DNA from: Pilasporangium apinafurcum | Lineage: Eukaryota > Oomycota > Peronosporomycetes > Pythiales > Pythiaceae | NCBI GenBank assembly: GCA_001600495.1 | Contig: BCKE01000047.1 | Location: 226,499 to 290,498, forward strand | DNA: 64,000 nt | Direction: 5' to 3' | Part shown: positions 1 through 9,465 of the stretch, piece after piece | Position numbering within the stretch: the first letter of the stretch is position 1 | Layout of the letters: every line of letters begins with the position of its first letter | The notes under the pieces: model-generated | Database searches by the model: none | What the model was told of the DNA's origin: nothing | What the model saw: the letters and a program-made list of their open reading frames with translations, nothing else | Position numbers and translations under genes: made by a program

Positions 1-1695
1 CTGTTGCGTGATCCGCTCCTGTCGAACGCGCTCACGTCGCTCCTTCTCTTTCTCCTTCTCAGCCTTGGCAACATATTCCTCCGGCATCTGCTCAATGGCG
101 CTGAGTAGATCTTCCAAACGAGCTTCGAGATCCGTCAGCATGTATAGTGTCGATGAGTTCGTTTCTGCGTCAAAACCACAGCGCTTATAGACTTCGAGTA
201 CTCGATCCTGCAGCTCCTTGAGCATACGTTCCTGTGCATTTTCACCCGTACCACCCAATGATCGCTGCCGCAATTGGTTCGCTTTACCCTCTTCATGACC
301 AATTTGTTGCTGTAGGTCGTTGATGTTTGCCTTTAACGTTTGAGTTTTGCGATCCATCGTCTTTTTCGTTTCTCGAAAGGATTGCTTCAGCTCCTCAAGT
401 GTTTGCTCCGTTTCTTGACTGTTCTGAATCAAAAAAAGATTGCTTTCTTCCAGGGCTGTAAAGATATCGAGAAGCTGCTGTGGTTGCTGAAAATGCATCG
501 GAATTTCCTCTCCGCTACTTGTCAGCTGCATATGATCGAGATTTGGCATTGGCGGCACCACAATATCCTTGCTCTTGGTCGTTTTCTCGTTGGGCTTCTT
601 CTTCGATTTGCTGTCTTTTTCTGGTCGCTCTCTTTCCAATCTCTCTCGCTCTTCAATCTCCGCCAACGCTTTGGCTTTCTGGATTTCCCACTCAGCAAGA
701 ATTTTATCTTTTCGCTTCTGTAAGCGCTCCTGTTGTCTCCGTCGCTTCTTTTCTAGCTCTTCAATTTCGTACTCCTGCGGCGTCAGTTCATCCAAAAACG
801 CTTTGTATTGCAAGCAGTCGTGCAGCTGCTCACTAAGCTTCGACATATCGCTTTGCACCAACTGAATCTGTTGATTGAGTTTCTTGATCTCTTGTACCTT
901 GTCAGCCTTTGCTTTGGTTTCTTTCTCCGCGCGTTTGATGGCCTCGTGGGCTTTCTTATCGTTTTCTTTCAAAAACGTATCAAACCGAACAGCATCCTCC
1001 TCGAGCATGAGTTCACTCTTCTTCAGTGCCTCTTCCTTCAATTGCGCCTTCTCCTCCAGTTTCCGGATCTCTTCGCGCTTCGTATCTAGGGACATTTGTA
1101 CTAAAAACATCTCGCGCTTCTTTGTGATGAAGTCAGCCATGTTTTCTCGCTCGCGTAGGCGATCATTCGAGATAGCAGCGGTGGCGGCAGCCACGAGACC
1201 GCGTGTTTGCCGTGTTTGAGACGAAGAATACGTCTCAAGATCTGCCGGCTATGAAAACAATCGGAAAGCTAAATGTTAAAATGACAGAATCTAGAGACAG
1301 CAGACAGGAATGCGCCCTACAAGGTCATTTGAGCGGAATCGACGAATGTTGCCAATTTTCGAAGACATTGTAGGTTTCTCGTAGATTTTCAGGCCAGAGC
1401 TCCTCCATTTTTCCTGCAGGCAATTCGCAAGTGTCGTTTATCAGATATTGAGAATTATAAGCAGTATGAAACAACAACCAACCTCGTCCTTCCGCTGCTT
1501 CTCAGTCTCTCGCATTCGGAAAACTTCTTCATCGGACGGGAGAGTAAACGGATTTGGCTCCGCAGTCAAATGCTCTACAGAAATGATATATACAAACGTT
1601 AAGCAACATGTACGCCGATCAGAACGCGACCGCAAATGACAAACTTCAATATCCTTCTAGGCAAACGAACCTGAGAGCGTCCGATTCTTCTGCAT
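1..1695 (-). CDS. CFAP100: Cilia/flagella-associated protein 100 (CFAP100/CCDC37-like), 3' end outside the window
   Basis: Axonemal coiled-coil protein expected in the flagellum. I reconstruct four exons on the minus strand: 1671-1695, 1483-1574, 1321-1413 and 1-1249, the last running off the window. Phases join exactly (25+92 nt = 39 codons, then 31 codons). The N-terminal part reads NPFTLPSDEEVFRMRE.. then KIYEKPTMSSK, which matches the conserved N-terminus I know from CFAP100 (NPF..P.D..., then an EKTT-like motif). Next comes a long charged coiled coil starting MADFITKKREMFLVQMSLD, typical of the DUF4200 region, then K/E-rich helices to the window edge. The start ATG at 1695 is chosen because the eight-codon first exon ends in a GTTCGT donor and keeps the frame. 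About 190 bp separates it from the divergent gene at 1883, so the promoter is probably shared. Identity is from motif memory, not a search. Confidence 0.8.
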
Positions 1696-1882
1696 CTTGG
1701 GCGATAAAGAGCTACTTGACAAGGTTGGTAGGTGTCGGCCTCGTTATGTCTATTTCCAGCTACATCAAGCACTTGCGCTGACCCACTAGGTGAAACGACA
1801 CTGCGTTATTGGTACCAAACGGGTAGATTATACATAGACTCTGGTGTTTGGAGCCAAGTGGTTGACCATACTACAAAAAACG

Positions 1883-3021
1883 ATGCTGGAGCCCATGAAT
1901 GAAGTCGTTGTGACACAAGAACTGACCAAAAGTGAAGAGAATGTGGCAAACAGGAGCGAGGAACAAGAGATGATCTTTTATCGACGCCCAGATATCAGCA
2001 CTCGCCAGTTATTTTTCCAGCGACGACATGGGGAAAGCAATGGCGCTCAGTCCACTCCCATTCAGTTCCTGACTGTGGATGGCAACATGCAATTTGGACT
2101 CCCCGTTGTGCGATCTTCCTCCAAAAGTAGCTGTGACATTCCCAACTTGTCATCATCATCATCATCGTTTAATACTTCCACTGCTACTTCCCAAGACGAG
2201 AAACCAGCGAGAGTAAGTCATCCGTAATTTTAGTTGAGCTTTGAGCTGTTGTGTTTATCAAGTTGTCTTTTGACGCAGCTGCTTGTGACAACAAATCAAG
2301 TCGATGATACAGCAAGTAGGCGCCGAATCCGCCATCTACAGGTGAGTCAAGAAGCCAGCCTGTACTGCATATCAAAGGCTGTGTGCCTCACCTAAGTCTG
2401 CTTATCGATTCGACAGATAACGTTTCTTATCGCGATTGGGATCAGTTTGTTCCTCACGATCATTCTTCTGGTACCCAATGAAAGCGGTAAGATCTGCTTG
2501 TCCTTGATATCCTGTTACAGTCACGCGCATGGTAAGTCCACCGCTGTGATGTAGGTGCTTGGTACAACACAGACGCATTTGGGTCTTCCTTGGCTCCAAT
2601 AAACGCACAACGCCTCCGATATGTCTGCCCTTTTTTGCTTGCGATAGCGTTGCTGACGAGTATGCTGGGAATTGGCGCCGTATACTCGAAAAACGCAGAT
2701 CTATTCACCATATACATCTTCGGTAACGTTTCTATAGTCAGACGCGACTGCAAAAGGGGATGGTGATGATGAACTGACATACATGATAGTTACTATCATT
2801 TTGAATATGTGGTCCATGCTGCTTCTGCTACCTCATGCATTTTTCTTTCTTCGCTTCGTGTTTGACATCCTTCTCATCGTACTGGCAGTGGAAGTACGAT
2901 CTAATTTGGTAAGAACCTATCTTTCATGTATCTCTTCAACCAAAGCTTTGAGCATTCAAATCATTATGTGTCGTAGGAACAAGTGTGGTTCGTGGCAAAT
3001 TTCCACCGTCTTCGTTACTGA
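1883..3021 (+). CDS. Small multi-pass membrane protein, function unknown
   Basis: Six exons: 1883-2212, 2279-2341, 2417-2486, 2555-2722, 2790-2908 and 2977-3021. They sum to 795 nt (264 aa plus stop) with every phase consistent and GT..AG introns of 66-75 bp. The first ~130 residues are soluble, Ser/Glu-rich, with a Ser run near the end of exon 1. Exon 3 encodes one hydrophobic helix (ITFLIAIGISLFLTIILLV), exon 4 a second, and exon 5 a long hydrophobic stretch that could form one or two more. This predicts a 3-4 TM protein with a cytosolic N-terminus. I do not recognise a family. The 1883 ATG is used because the frame upstream offers only a GTG at 1844. Confidence 0.7.
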
Positions 3022-3317
3022 GCCTTAGGGTTTGTGACCAAACAAGCAATCCATTGGCTCGATTGTCTGATCAACGGACGATTTGATCGTTGCTGTATCA
3101 CGCAGATCAAAGCGTTCTTCTCTCCATCCATATTGGGTGAGTCTAAGTTTAATGACCACATGAAAAGGTAAATGACTTTCAAACTGTCCGAGAGTCTTTG
3201 ACCGAGCAGGCAGTCGTAAAGAACCTTAAGAACAACATCAAGGTAGTTAAGTTAGATGATATTCATTGCGCTTGCCATAAAATGAACTGACCTCCAGGTT
3301 GAGAAGATGTAAAACAA

Positions 3318-4542
3318 TCAGTATGGGTTTTCGTTGCTGCGCCAACCTGACCACAAAGAAAGACAATCAATGATGAGGATGCCCTAAAGACAAAAAATAA
3401 GCATGAACAAAATAAAAAAGATTAGACAAGAGATGATACTTGCTTACCGGAACTAAATTGCCAAGAGATTCGCCGTCATAAACGCGGTAATTAAATGGAT
3501 CTCTCGTAAAATCCGCTTGCCACGCACTTATGGACATGTTTGCATAATTCCTGCAATCACATATAATCGTGAAGACTTGGCTAGCACCGAGATTGCAATG
3601 ATGATATTTATCTAATAAAAACCGTACCCGAGTCAGCATTGCTGAGTGCACTCATTGGAGCGTCGTTTATTTCCATTGGTATAATCACTTGTAACGCTCG
3701 CCGTGCCGTGCTAACGATATTGATATCGATTCAGATTAATAACATTGCGCCAGAATTTCATCATAATGTGAATTGTCCAATTTCTTACCTGACGTACTCG
3801 CGAATGTCTTTTGATGACGCTGTACCGGCATTTATAGCTGCAAGGTCGTTTAAAAGCACTTTTTTCAGCCGTCGAGCACACTGCCCACTGAGTCCGCTGA
3901 GTTTTGCTGCTGCTGAGTTACCAAGAAGATCTTTGGTAGAGAGTGACTGGGTCACGCTCCAATTGTCCAGGACGGCAAAGGTAAATCGGATATTCGTTGT
4001 GCAGGGACAAAATTAACATGATATCGACAAATTCGCTTACATAGCTATCTGCATTACATGAAAGGATCAGGAACGTTCACGAGAAATGGGACCAACACGT
4101 GTACCATGATGCCATAAATCCGTTTGCAGATCAATTTGTACTGCATACTGACCAGTTTGATGTAAATAAGCTCATCATCAATGCTTTCATAAACACTCCT
4201 ACTTCTCAATTCGCTCCTTGTGTTAATATAACATGACAAAGAGAATGTAAACATCCTGTTTGACGTATGTGGTCACAGAATCACGGGTAATATACGCACC
4301 GTAGGTCGACCATAAGAGTGAGAAACAGAGATACAAATCAGAGGGGAACTCTGCTCGCATAAGCAGAGGGAATTCGTGATCTTGTGCGAAAAATTGCGAG
4401 CGTCAGGTAAATAAGGTATAGCAGATCCCAACGCCTTGTAATAGAGATTATATGCAACTGCATACCTCACTGGCAAGTCGAACAGCACCAGTATCACCCG
4501 TTCGTCACTAAAGACCACCTTCCCGCTCGCTTTCACCTCCAT
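3318..4542 (-). CDS. Spliced gene of unknown function (exon set partly resolved)
   Basis: Several coding pieces on the minus strand join in compatible phases. Exon 4466-4542 starts MEVKASGKVVFSDERVILVL. A short exon near 4156-4200 reads SVYESIDDELIYIKL. An exon ending at 3789 includes STKDLLGNSAAAKLSGLSG. An exon around 3600-3700 reads ALQVIIPMEINDAP. Exon 3448-3550 carries WQADFTRDPFNYRVYDGESL, and terminal exon 3318-3383 reads GILIIDCLSLWSG before a TGA. The phase between the pieces near 3600-3700 and 3550 is not solved, and introns of 200-260 bp in the 5' half may hide a small exon. Codon content looks genuine and one motif (DPFNYRVYDGESLGNL) looks conserved, but I cannot name the family. 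Confidence 0.5.
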
Positions 4543-5075
4543 CGTCGCCTTCAACTCGAAACTTCAGGATCTACTCAAACAGTTCCGCACTTAAGATCGG
4601 ATTATCAGATGACCGTTAGGTACGTTTTATGGGGTTTACCCACCAAAATCAAGGTACATCTTCAGGTTTCAGTGTTATGATTAGCGACAGTATTGAGAAT
4701 TTGGGGGGGGGGGATATGAAGTGTAGAAAGAGAGAAGTGTACATGAAATGGAAACGCGGTGGAGGGCGTCTTTCTCTTTCACCATCGATCGTGAGTATTA
4801 TGTGTGTGCTGTTGTAATTCTACATTGGTAGCAATGTGGGATGCCACACTCGCAGATCTGGACAACTGTGCATACGAGGTTGCATGAAGGTCGTCCCTCA
4901 GAGGCAGAGGATGGCAATGAATGAAGTGTTTTTATTGGTTGAAATTCAGTTTTTTGTGGTTAGGTTTCATCGGTGGAGTGAGTTCCGGAAGGAAGAACCG
5001 CATAGTTGAGTGAGTCGCTCTCTCTCTCTCTAAAGGTAAAACGCACTTGGAAAGGAAGGCAGGAAGCAGGGAGGA
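4543..5075. other. Intergenic region with simple sequence
   Basis: Lies between two divergent genes. It contains a run of ten G at about 4703-4712 and a CT-dinucleotide tract near 5020-5032. Short open frames are present but have no coding character that I can see. It is likely the shared 5' flank of the genes at 4542 (minus) and 5076 (plus). Confidence 0.5.
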
Positions 5076-7937
5076 ATGTTCGCGCCTTCTGGTCATCATG
5101 AGGAAGCACACACGATGACCCACGAGGAGTTGCTGGCACATCAACTCGATCTACACCAGAAGATCCAGCAGCAAATGCAGCTCCAGATGGAAATGAGTCT
5201 GCAGTTCAGCCAGCGCCAGTCGCTCACGGCTTCATTAGCAAAGGTCGAGCCAGACTTGGGTGATAACGTCTTTGATATGCTTGACGATCTCATTATGATC
5301 CCGTCTGGTGCCGTTGCCCCCGAGCGCAACTCCCTTTCGAAACAAGCACTCGATGTTAATGATGACTCGGCAGGTGGCCGCGATAGTTTGGCCGACATTC
5401 TTGAATCACTCGATATGGACCTGGATGACTTTGGTGACGATGGTCGCTACACGGATAGTACGCGATCGTTCAGCTCCTCTTCCTCTACGACCATGGACGC
5501 CAACCGCGACTCTTACGATGACGACGACTTGGATCTTGACGATCTTGACGACGATTTGGATCTTAACGGCGATGTAGACGATCATGGTGTCGACGACGAC
5601 GATGACACTGGAGACAGTGACAAGGCAGATACTCGCCTATCTGATCCGGATGCGCACGCTGTGCCTGATGAGGAGGACTTTGTGCATCTCCGTCGCTCGT
5701 CACTCGACATGCTCGCATCGGTTGTGGGTAGCTCGAGCAGCGTTTCGTTGAGTGGCAACGGCAATCTCTGCACATTGGTCTGGGAGGGCGGTTTACTCGG
5801 ACTGCGACTGCGGATGTCACAATCGCGAATGCTGCCGGCCGTATCGAAAGTGACGGGAAAAAGTTCCATTGTAGGCATTCATTTAGTGGAAGTGGGCGAT
5901 TTGGTTATCCAAATCGGCTCGCGGATGACGAAAGACATGGAGTTCATCGAAGCGATCAATTATCTGAAGGAAGTAGAGAAGCCGTGTAAATTGATCTTCC
6001 GTCGCTCGCATGCAGATCCAATGGCCGTGAAGCCGATTCAGCCACAGGTGAAAAGTGCAATTGGCTTGAAACTAGCAAAGAAATTCGAAGAGCTGACAAA
6101 CGCGGAGAACGAAAAGTTTCCAGCTGCACCGGCGGTGAAATTGGACGCCAAATACGAAGTGAAATGGCTCGATGGTCCACTAGGTATCAGTCTTATTGCC
6201 AGTAAAGATGTCCCATACCCGTTAGTGACACGAATCACTGGAAAGAATCGCTCTCCTCAAGTTCAGGACGTGCAGCCTGGTCATTATCTCGTGCAAATTG
6301 GAAATTATAACACGGCAGATGGTAATTTCAACACCGCGATCAAGTTCTTACAAAAGGTAACGAAGCCAGTATCGCTGTTTTTCTGTCCAGGCAACAAGAA
6401 AGTGTCACTCCGACCGGAACCAACAGCAGACGAGTATGACCACGTGTGGGAAAAGAAACAAGCACTCTGTTTCACGGTACGGCCTAATGATCAAGGTCGC
6501 ATGATTGTCGCAGACCTTGGAAGTGCTAAATCGATCAAAGTAAAAGTGAAAGGTGCCCCGAATGTAGGTGCATCAATTAACTCAGGCGACCAGATTCTCT
6601 GGATTAATGACGACAATACGGAGGAGCTCACCTTCCACGAGGCTCTGCTGAAACTCCGTACGGCAAAGCGACCACTAGTAATTCGGTTCAGGAAAGCACC
6701 ACCGGAAACACCTGCAGAGCAACGGCTTCCACCACCTCCTCCAGTGACGAATCCTGAAGTTTCACCAAGTACTACGGCGACGAAATCAGTCTCACATGGT
6801 TTTAATCCGCTGCGGAAGATCACATCACTAAGCCCTTACAGTAAGGAGAAGGAGAATGCAAGTAGCACAGCAAATGCACGAGGAAATGACGTTAAAAAAG
6901 GCTCACAGTCGCCCCCAGATGTGCATCAAGCAAAGAAAAGTGTGTTACGGCAATCCGATCTTGAGGTAAAAAAATCAAACCAGGATCCAAATCATTCTCA
7001 GTCAGCAAAAGTTACTTCAAGCATTTCAGGTACTGTGTCAACGAAAGAAGCATCTGCATCTGAGAATACTGAGAACGGCACCAATGCTACGGAATCACGA
7101 CGAGCCACCGACTCGCAAGCGAAGATTCTTAATCTCGATGTACTGAATAGCTTCCGAAAAGCTCCACTACAGAAGGCGTCTAGTGATCCAGTTGTGACGG
7201 ATAAAGAGAAAGCTCTGGCGTCATCCACATCATTAAAACCGTTATCTCGAGGTTCTGCGAATCCAGCAGCTCAACATACACACGATTCTCATTCGACAAC
7301 CAGTGATCGAAACATCCCACCTTCGTCTTCAAAATCATTAGAGGACGAAGGGGACGTGTACGAAGTCGTTTGGCCCGAAGGAACTGCTCTTGGACTAACT
7401 TTGAAGGTGCATCCAACGACTCGATTCCCTGTTGTTGCACGTGTGACTGGAACAAGTAACCTGAAGAATATCGAGCACGTTTCTCCGGGCGACATTCTTT
7501 TCGCTGCTAACAACGCGAACATTATCCCCCAACCAAAATTCAAGCAGACACTAGAAAACCTTTCGAAGCTGCCGAAACCTGCGGTGCTGCGATTCAGACG
7601 GGCTCCGTCTGTGACGACAGCACCTCCTCCACAAGTGCTCAACAACGACCACGCGCTGCCGCGTGGTCCGCCAATGAAGGAGCATGAGTACGAATTGATA
7701 TGGCGAGAGAACGCGAATCTGGGGCTCGTGTTCAGTTCGGACGGAGATGTGCCCAAGGTAACAAAGGTAGACATTGAGTCTGGTGGTCCCATGCTACACA
7801 AGGTCACAGTGGGTGATACACTATCATGTATTGGACCCTTGGGTATCAGTGGGTCTTCGTTTCACACGTCCATGGCCACACTGCGAGCGATCAAACGACC
7901 GGTGGTACTGCGTTTTCAGAGACGCTCGCATGGCTAA
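5076..7937 (+). CDS. Five-PDZ-domain scaffold-like protein
   Basis: Single-exon 953-aa protein. Residues 1-60 are Gln/Met-rich and probably helical; about 140-185 is strongly acidic (Asp runs). I see five PDZ-like repeats at roughly 230-310, 358-438, 453-545, 761-842 and 870-950. Most open with a Y-x-x-x-W/VW signature followed by an LGL-type carboxylate-binding loop (for example LVWEGGLLGLRLRM, YEVKWLDGPLGISL, YEVVWPEGTALGLTL), and all end in a basic FRR/FRKA-like segment. The linker 545-760 is Ser/Thr/Pro-rich and likely disordered. PDZ domains bind C-terminal peptides, so a scaffold at membrane or cytoskeleton is plausible; that is inference. The third repeat has the weakest loop. A second in-frame Met at 5115 is an alternative start. 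Confidence 0.8.
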   Translation: MFAPSGHHEEAHTMTHEELLAHQLDLHQKIQQQMQLQMEMSLQFSQRQSLTASLAKVEPDLGDNVFDMLDDLIMIPSGAVAPERNSLSKQALDVNDDSAGGRDSLADILESLDMDLDDFGDDGRYTDSTRSFSSSSSTTMDANRDSYDDDDLDLDDLDDDLDLNGDVDDHGVDDDDDTGDSDKADTRLSDPDAHAVPDEEDFVHLRRSSLDMLASVVGSSSSVSLSGNGNLCTLVWEGGLLGLRLRMSQSRMLPAVSKVTGKSSIVGIHLVEVGDLVIQIGSRMTKDMEFIEAINYLKEVEKPCKLIFRRSHADPMAVKPIQPQVKSAIGLKLAKKFEELTNAENEKFPAAPAVKLDAKYEVKWLDGPLGISLIASKDVPYPLVTRITGKNRSPQVQDVQPGHYLVQIGNYNTADGNFNTAIKFLQKVTKPVSLFFCPGNKKVSLRPEPTADEYDHVWEKKQALCFTVRPNDQGRMIVADLGSAKSIKVKVKGAPNVGASINSGDQILWINDDNTEELTFHEALLKLRTAKRPLVIRFRKAPPETPAEQRLPPPPPVTNPEVSPSTTATKSVSHGFNPLRKITSLSPYSKEKENASSTANARGNDVKKGSQSPPDVHQAKKSVLRQSDLEVKKSNQDPNHSQSAKVTSSISGTVSTKEASASENTENGTNATESRRATDSQAKILNLDVLNSFRKAPLQKASSDPVVTDKEKALASSTSLKPLSRGSANPAAQHTHDSHSTTSDRNIPPSSSKSLEDEGDVYEVVWPEGTALGLTLKVHPTTRFPVVARVTGTSNLKNIEHVSPGDILFAANNANIIPQPKFKQTLENLSKLPKPAVLRFRRAPSVTTAPPPQVLNNDHALPRGPPMKEHEYELIWRENANLGLVFSSDGDVPKVTKVDIESGGPMLHKVTVGDTLSCIGPLGISGSSFHTSMATLRAIKRPVVLRFQRRSHG

Positions 7938-8239
7938 GCGCAAAAGTAACAGGATGTACACTGGTTGGGTTGGTTTGGTGTTGTTTGATATTTTATAGAA
8001 AGAGTCTCGCTATCCGCATTGTCACCATGTCACTTGTGCTATGTCTACTAACTAATCCAACCAATTCATCCATTGCGCTCAGAAACTGCCAATACAAGGA
8101 TACCAACGATTCCAATCATTACGCGTGTACTAAGAATTGCTGCCGTTTAACCAAAAAGAAATATATATAGGAGAGCCAACGTGTCGAGTATAATACATGC
8201 GCTCTGATTGTCTGGACATCCACTCCCTACTAAGGGAAC
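7938..8239. other. Convergent intergenic region, nothing recognised
   Basis: Space between two genes whose 3' ends face each other. AT-rich with ATATATATAG near 8161; presumably 3' UTRs and polyadenylation signals. No coding or RNA feature recognised. Confidence 0.4.
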
Positions 8240-9274
8240 CTAGAACATGCCTTCTCGCGGAGACGAGTTGAGCCGCTCGAATTGAGCTGCAAGCGCTTGT
8301 TTCTTAGTGAGAATCTCATTACGCGAGTTTCTCAAATCCTCTGACACGTCTGTGACATTGATAGCGTCCATAAAGTTGGCGAGCAGCGGCGCCTTGACAT
8401 TAGATGATGGGATGTTTCCCTCTGCTGCTGGGACCAAGAAGTCTTCGATCGCGAACGCGTAGTGGTGCGCCACTGCAAACCCCAACATTTCCACACAAAT
8501 AATGAAGTCGTTCATAGCCGATGCGATCTTCTGTGCATCCCAGCAATTTGGACAGCCGATGTTCCATTTCTCGGAGATGACACCAACCGTTTCCAACAGA
8601 CTGATTAGTAGCGATTGCCAGTACGTGAAGAAGATGATGGCTTTGATCGCTAAGAACTTGGGAAACGGATGCACCGGTGCAAGTTCTTCCTTTGTACCCA
8701 AGAAGAACATAATCAGACAATATAGCGCCCACGTTTGGGAGATAGTCAACACAAAAGAGACATAGCCGAACGTCACGAACGGATTCAGGAAGTCGCCTTC
8801 GCCATAGACACCCGCCAAACTGGAAAAGAGGATGACAACAGACGTCAGCAGCTTCACTGGGATATACTGCAGAATCCCGATTGTCGTCAGACGCACAAAT
8901 TTGCCGCCCATGGCCCACGGTTTCATGCAGCAGAAGGGTGCGGCGTGCATCATCTGCGGCTTCGAGCGCAACGTGCTCGCAAGCACCGACTGGCCCCCTA
9001 AATACTCGACGAGGAAGCAATGAAAGGAGTAAAGTGCGAAGGCTTCGTAGCAATCGCGACAGGTCTCAAAAAGCAGTTTCTGTTCGTTAAACACGAGCGC
9101 CAGGTAGGACGTGAGTCCGTAGATGGGCACCATCATTAAAATTCGGATGACGTGCTTGCGGATGCCTGCGGCGGGGTTATAAAGCAGGTGGGTCCAGATG
9201 AGCCATCCTGACTGAATAATCGCCAGCAGCGTGAAGGCGCCGGAGATGGCGTAGGCCAGCGTCTCTATCTGCAT
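8240..9274 (-). CDS. TMEM184 / organic solute transporter-alpha family membrane protein
   Basis: Intronless 344-aa protein with about seven hydrophobic helices. It matches the Solute_trans_a (DUF300/TMEM184) family as I know it: an N-terminal TM, a segment like RKHVIRILMMVPIYGLTSYL after the first loop, a conserved YEAFALYSFHCFLVEYLGG segment, and later KFLAIKAIIFFTYWQS. Family members are multi-pass proteins of plasma or endosomal membranes; some (OST-alpha) form part of a steroid/bile-acid transporter, but most TMEM184 proteins have no settled substrate. The C-terminal ~70 residues are hydrophilic and cytosolic in related proteins. Length is somewhat shorter than the ~400-aa animal proteins. 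Start ATG at 9274 places the first helix directly after the N-terminus. Confidence 0.85.
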   Translation of the reverse strand: MQIETLAYAISGAFTLLAIIQSGWLIWTHLLYNPAAGIRKHVIRILMMVPIYGLTSYLALVFNEQKLLFETCRDCYEAFALYSFHCFLVEYLGGQSVLASTLRSKPQMMHAAPFCCMKPWAMGGKFVRLTTIGILQYIPVKLLTSVVILFSSLAGVYGEGDFLNPFVTFGYVSFVLTISQTWALYCLIMFFLGTKEELAPVHPFPKFLAIKAIIFFTYWQSLLISLLETVGVISEKWNIGCPNCWDAQKIASAMNDFIICVEMLGFAVAHHYAFAIEDFLVPAAEGNIPSSNVKAPLLANFMDAINVTDVSEDLRNSRNEILTKKQALAAQFERLNSSPREGMF

Positions 9275-9465
9275 TTCTGGTGAGCGAGTGAGTCACAGCA
9301 GCACCACCTGAGTCTGATATCTTAAAGCCTTCCCTTCCTCTGCCGTTCTCTCTCTTGGCCAAAGAACCCAATTACCAACCCACAGGCCAGTATTACAAAT
9401 TAGTACGGTAAATATAACAGTCAATATGTAACATAACCGAAGGCTAACTATTAACAGCAGGTTAA

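Noticed and set aside
5505-5615. Asp-rich run in the PDZ protein as a simple-repeat artefact
   Set aside because: Codons are mixed and the frame continues cleanly on both sides; it is a normal acidic linker.
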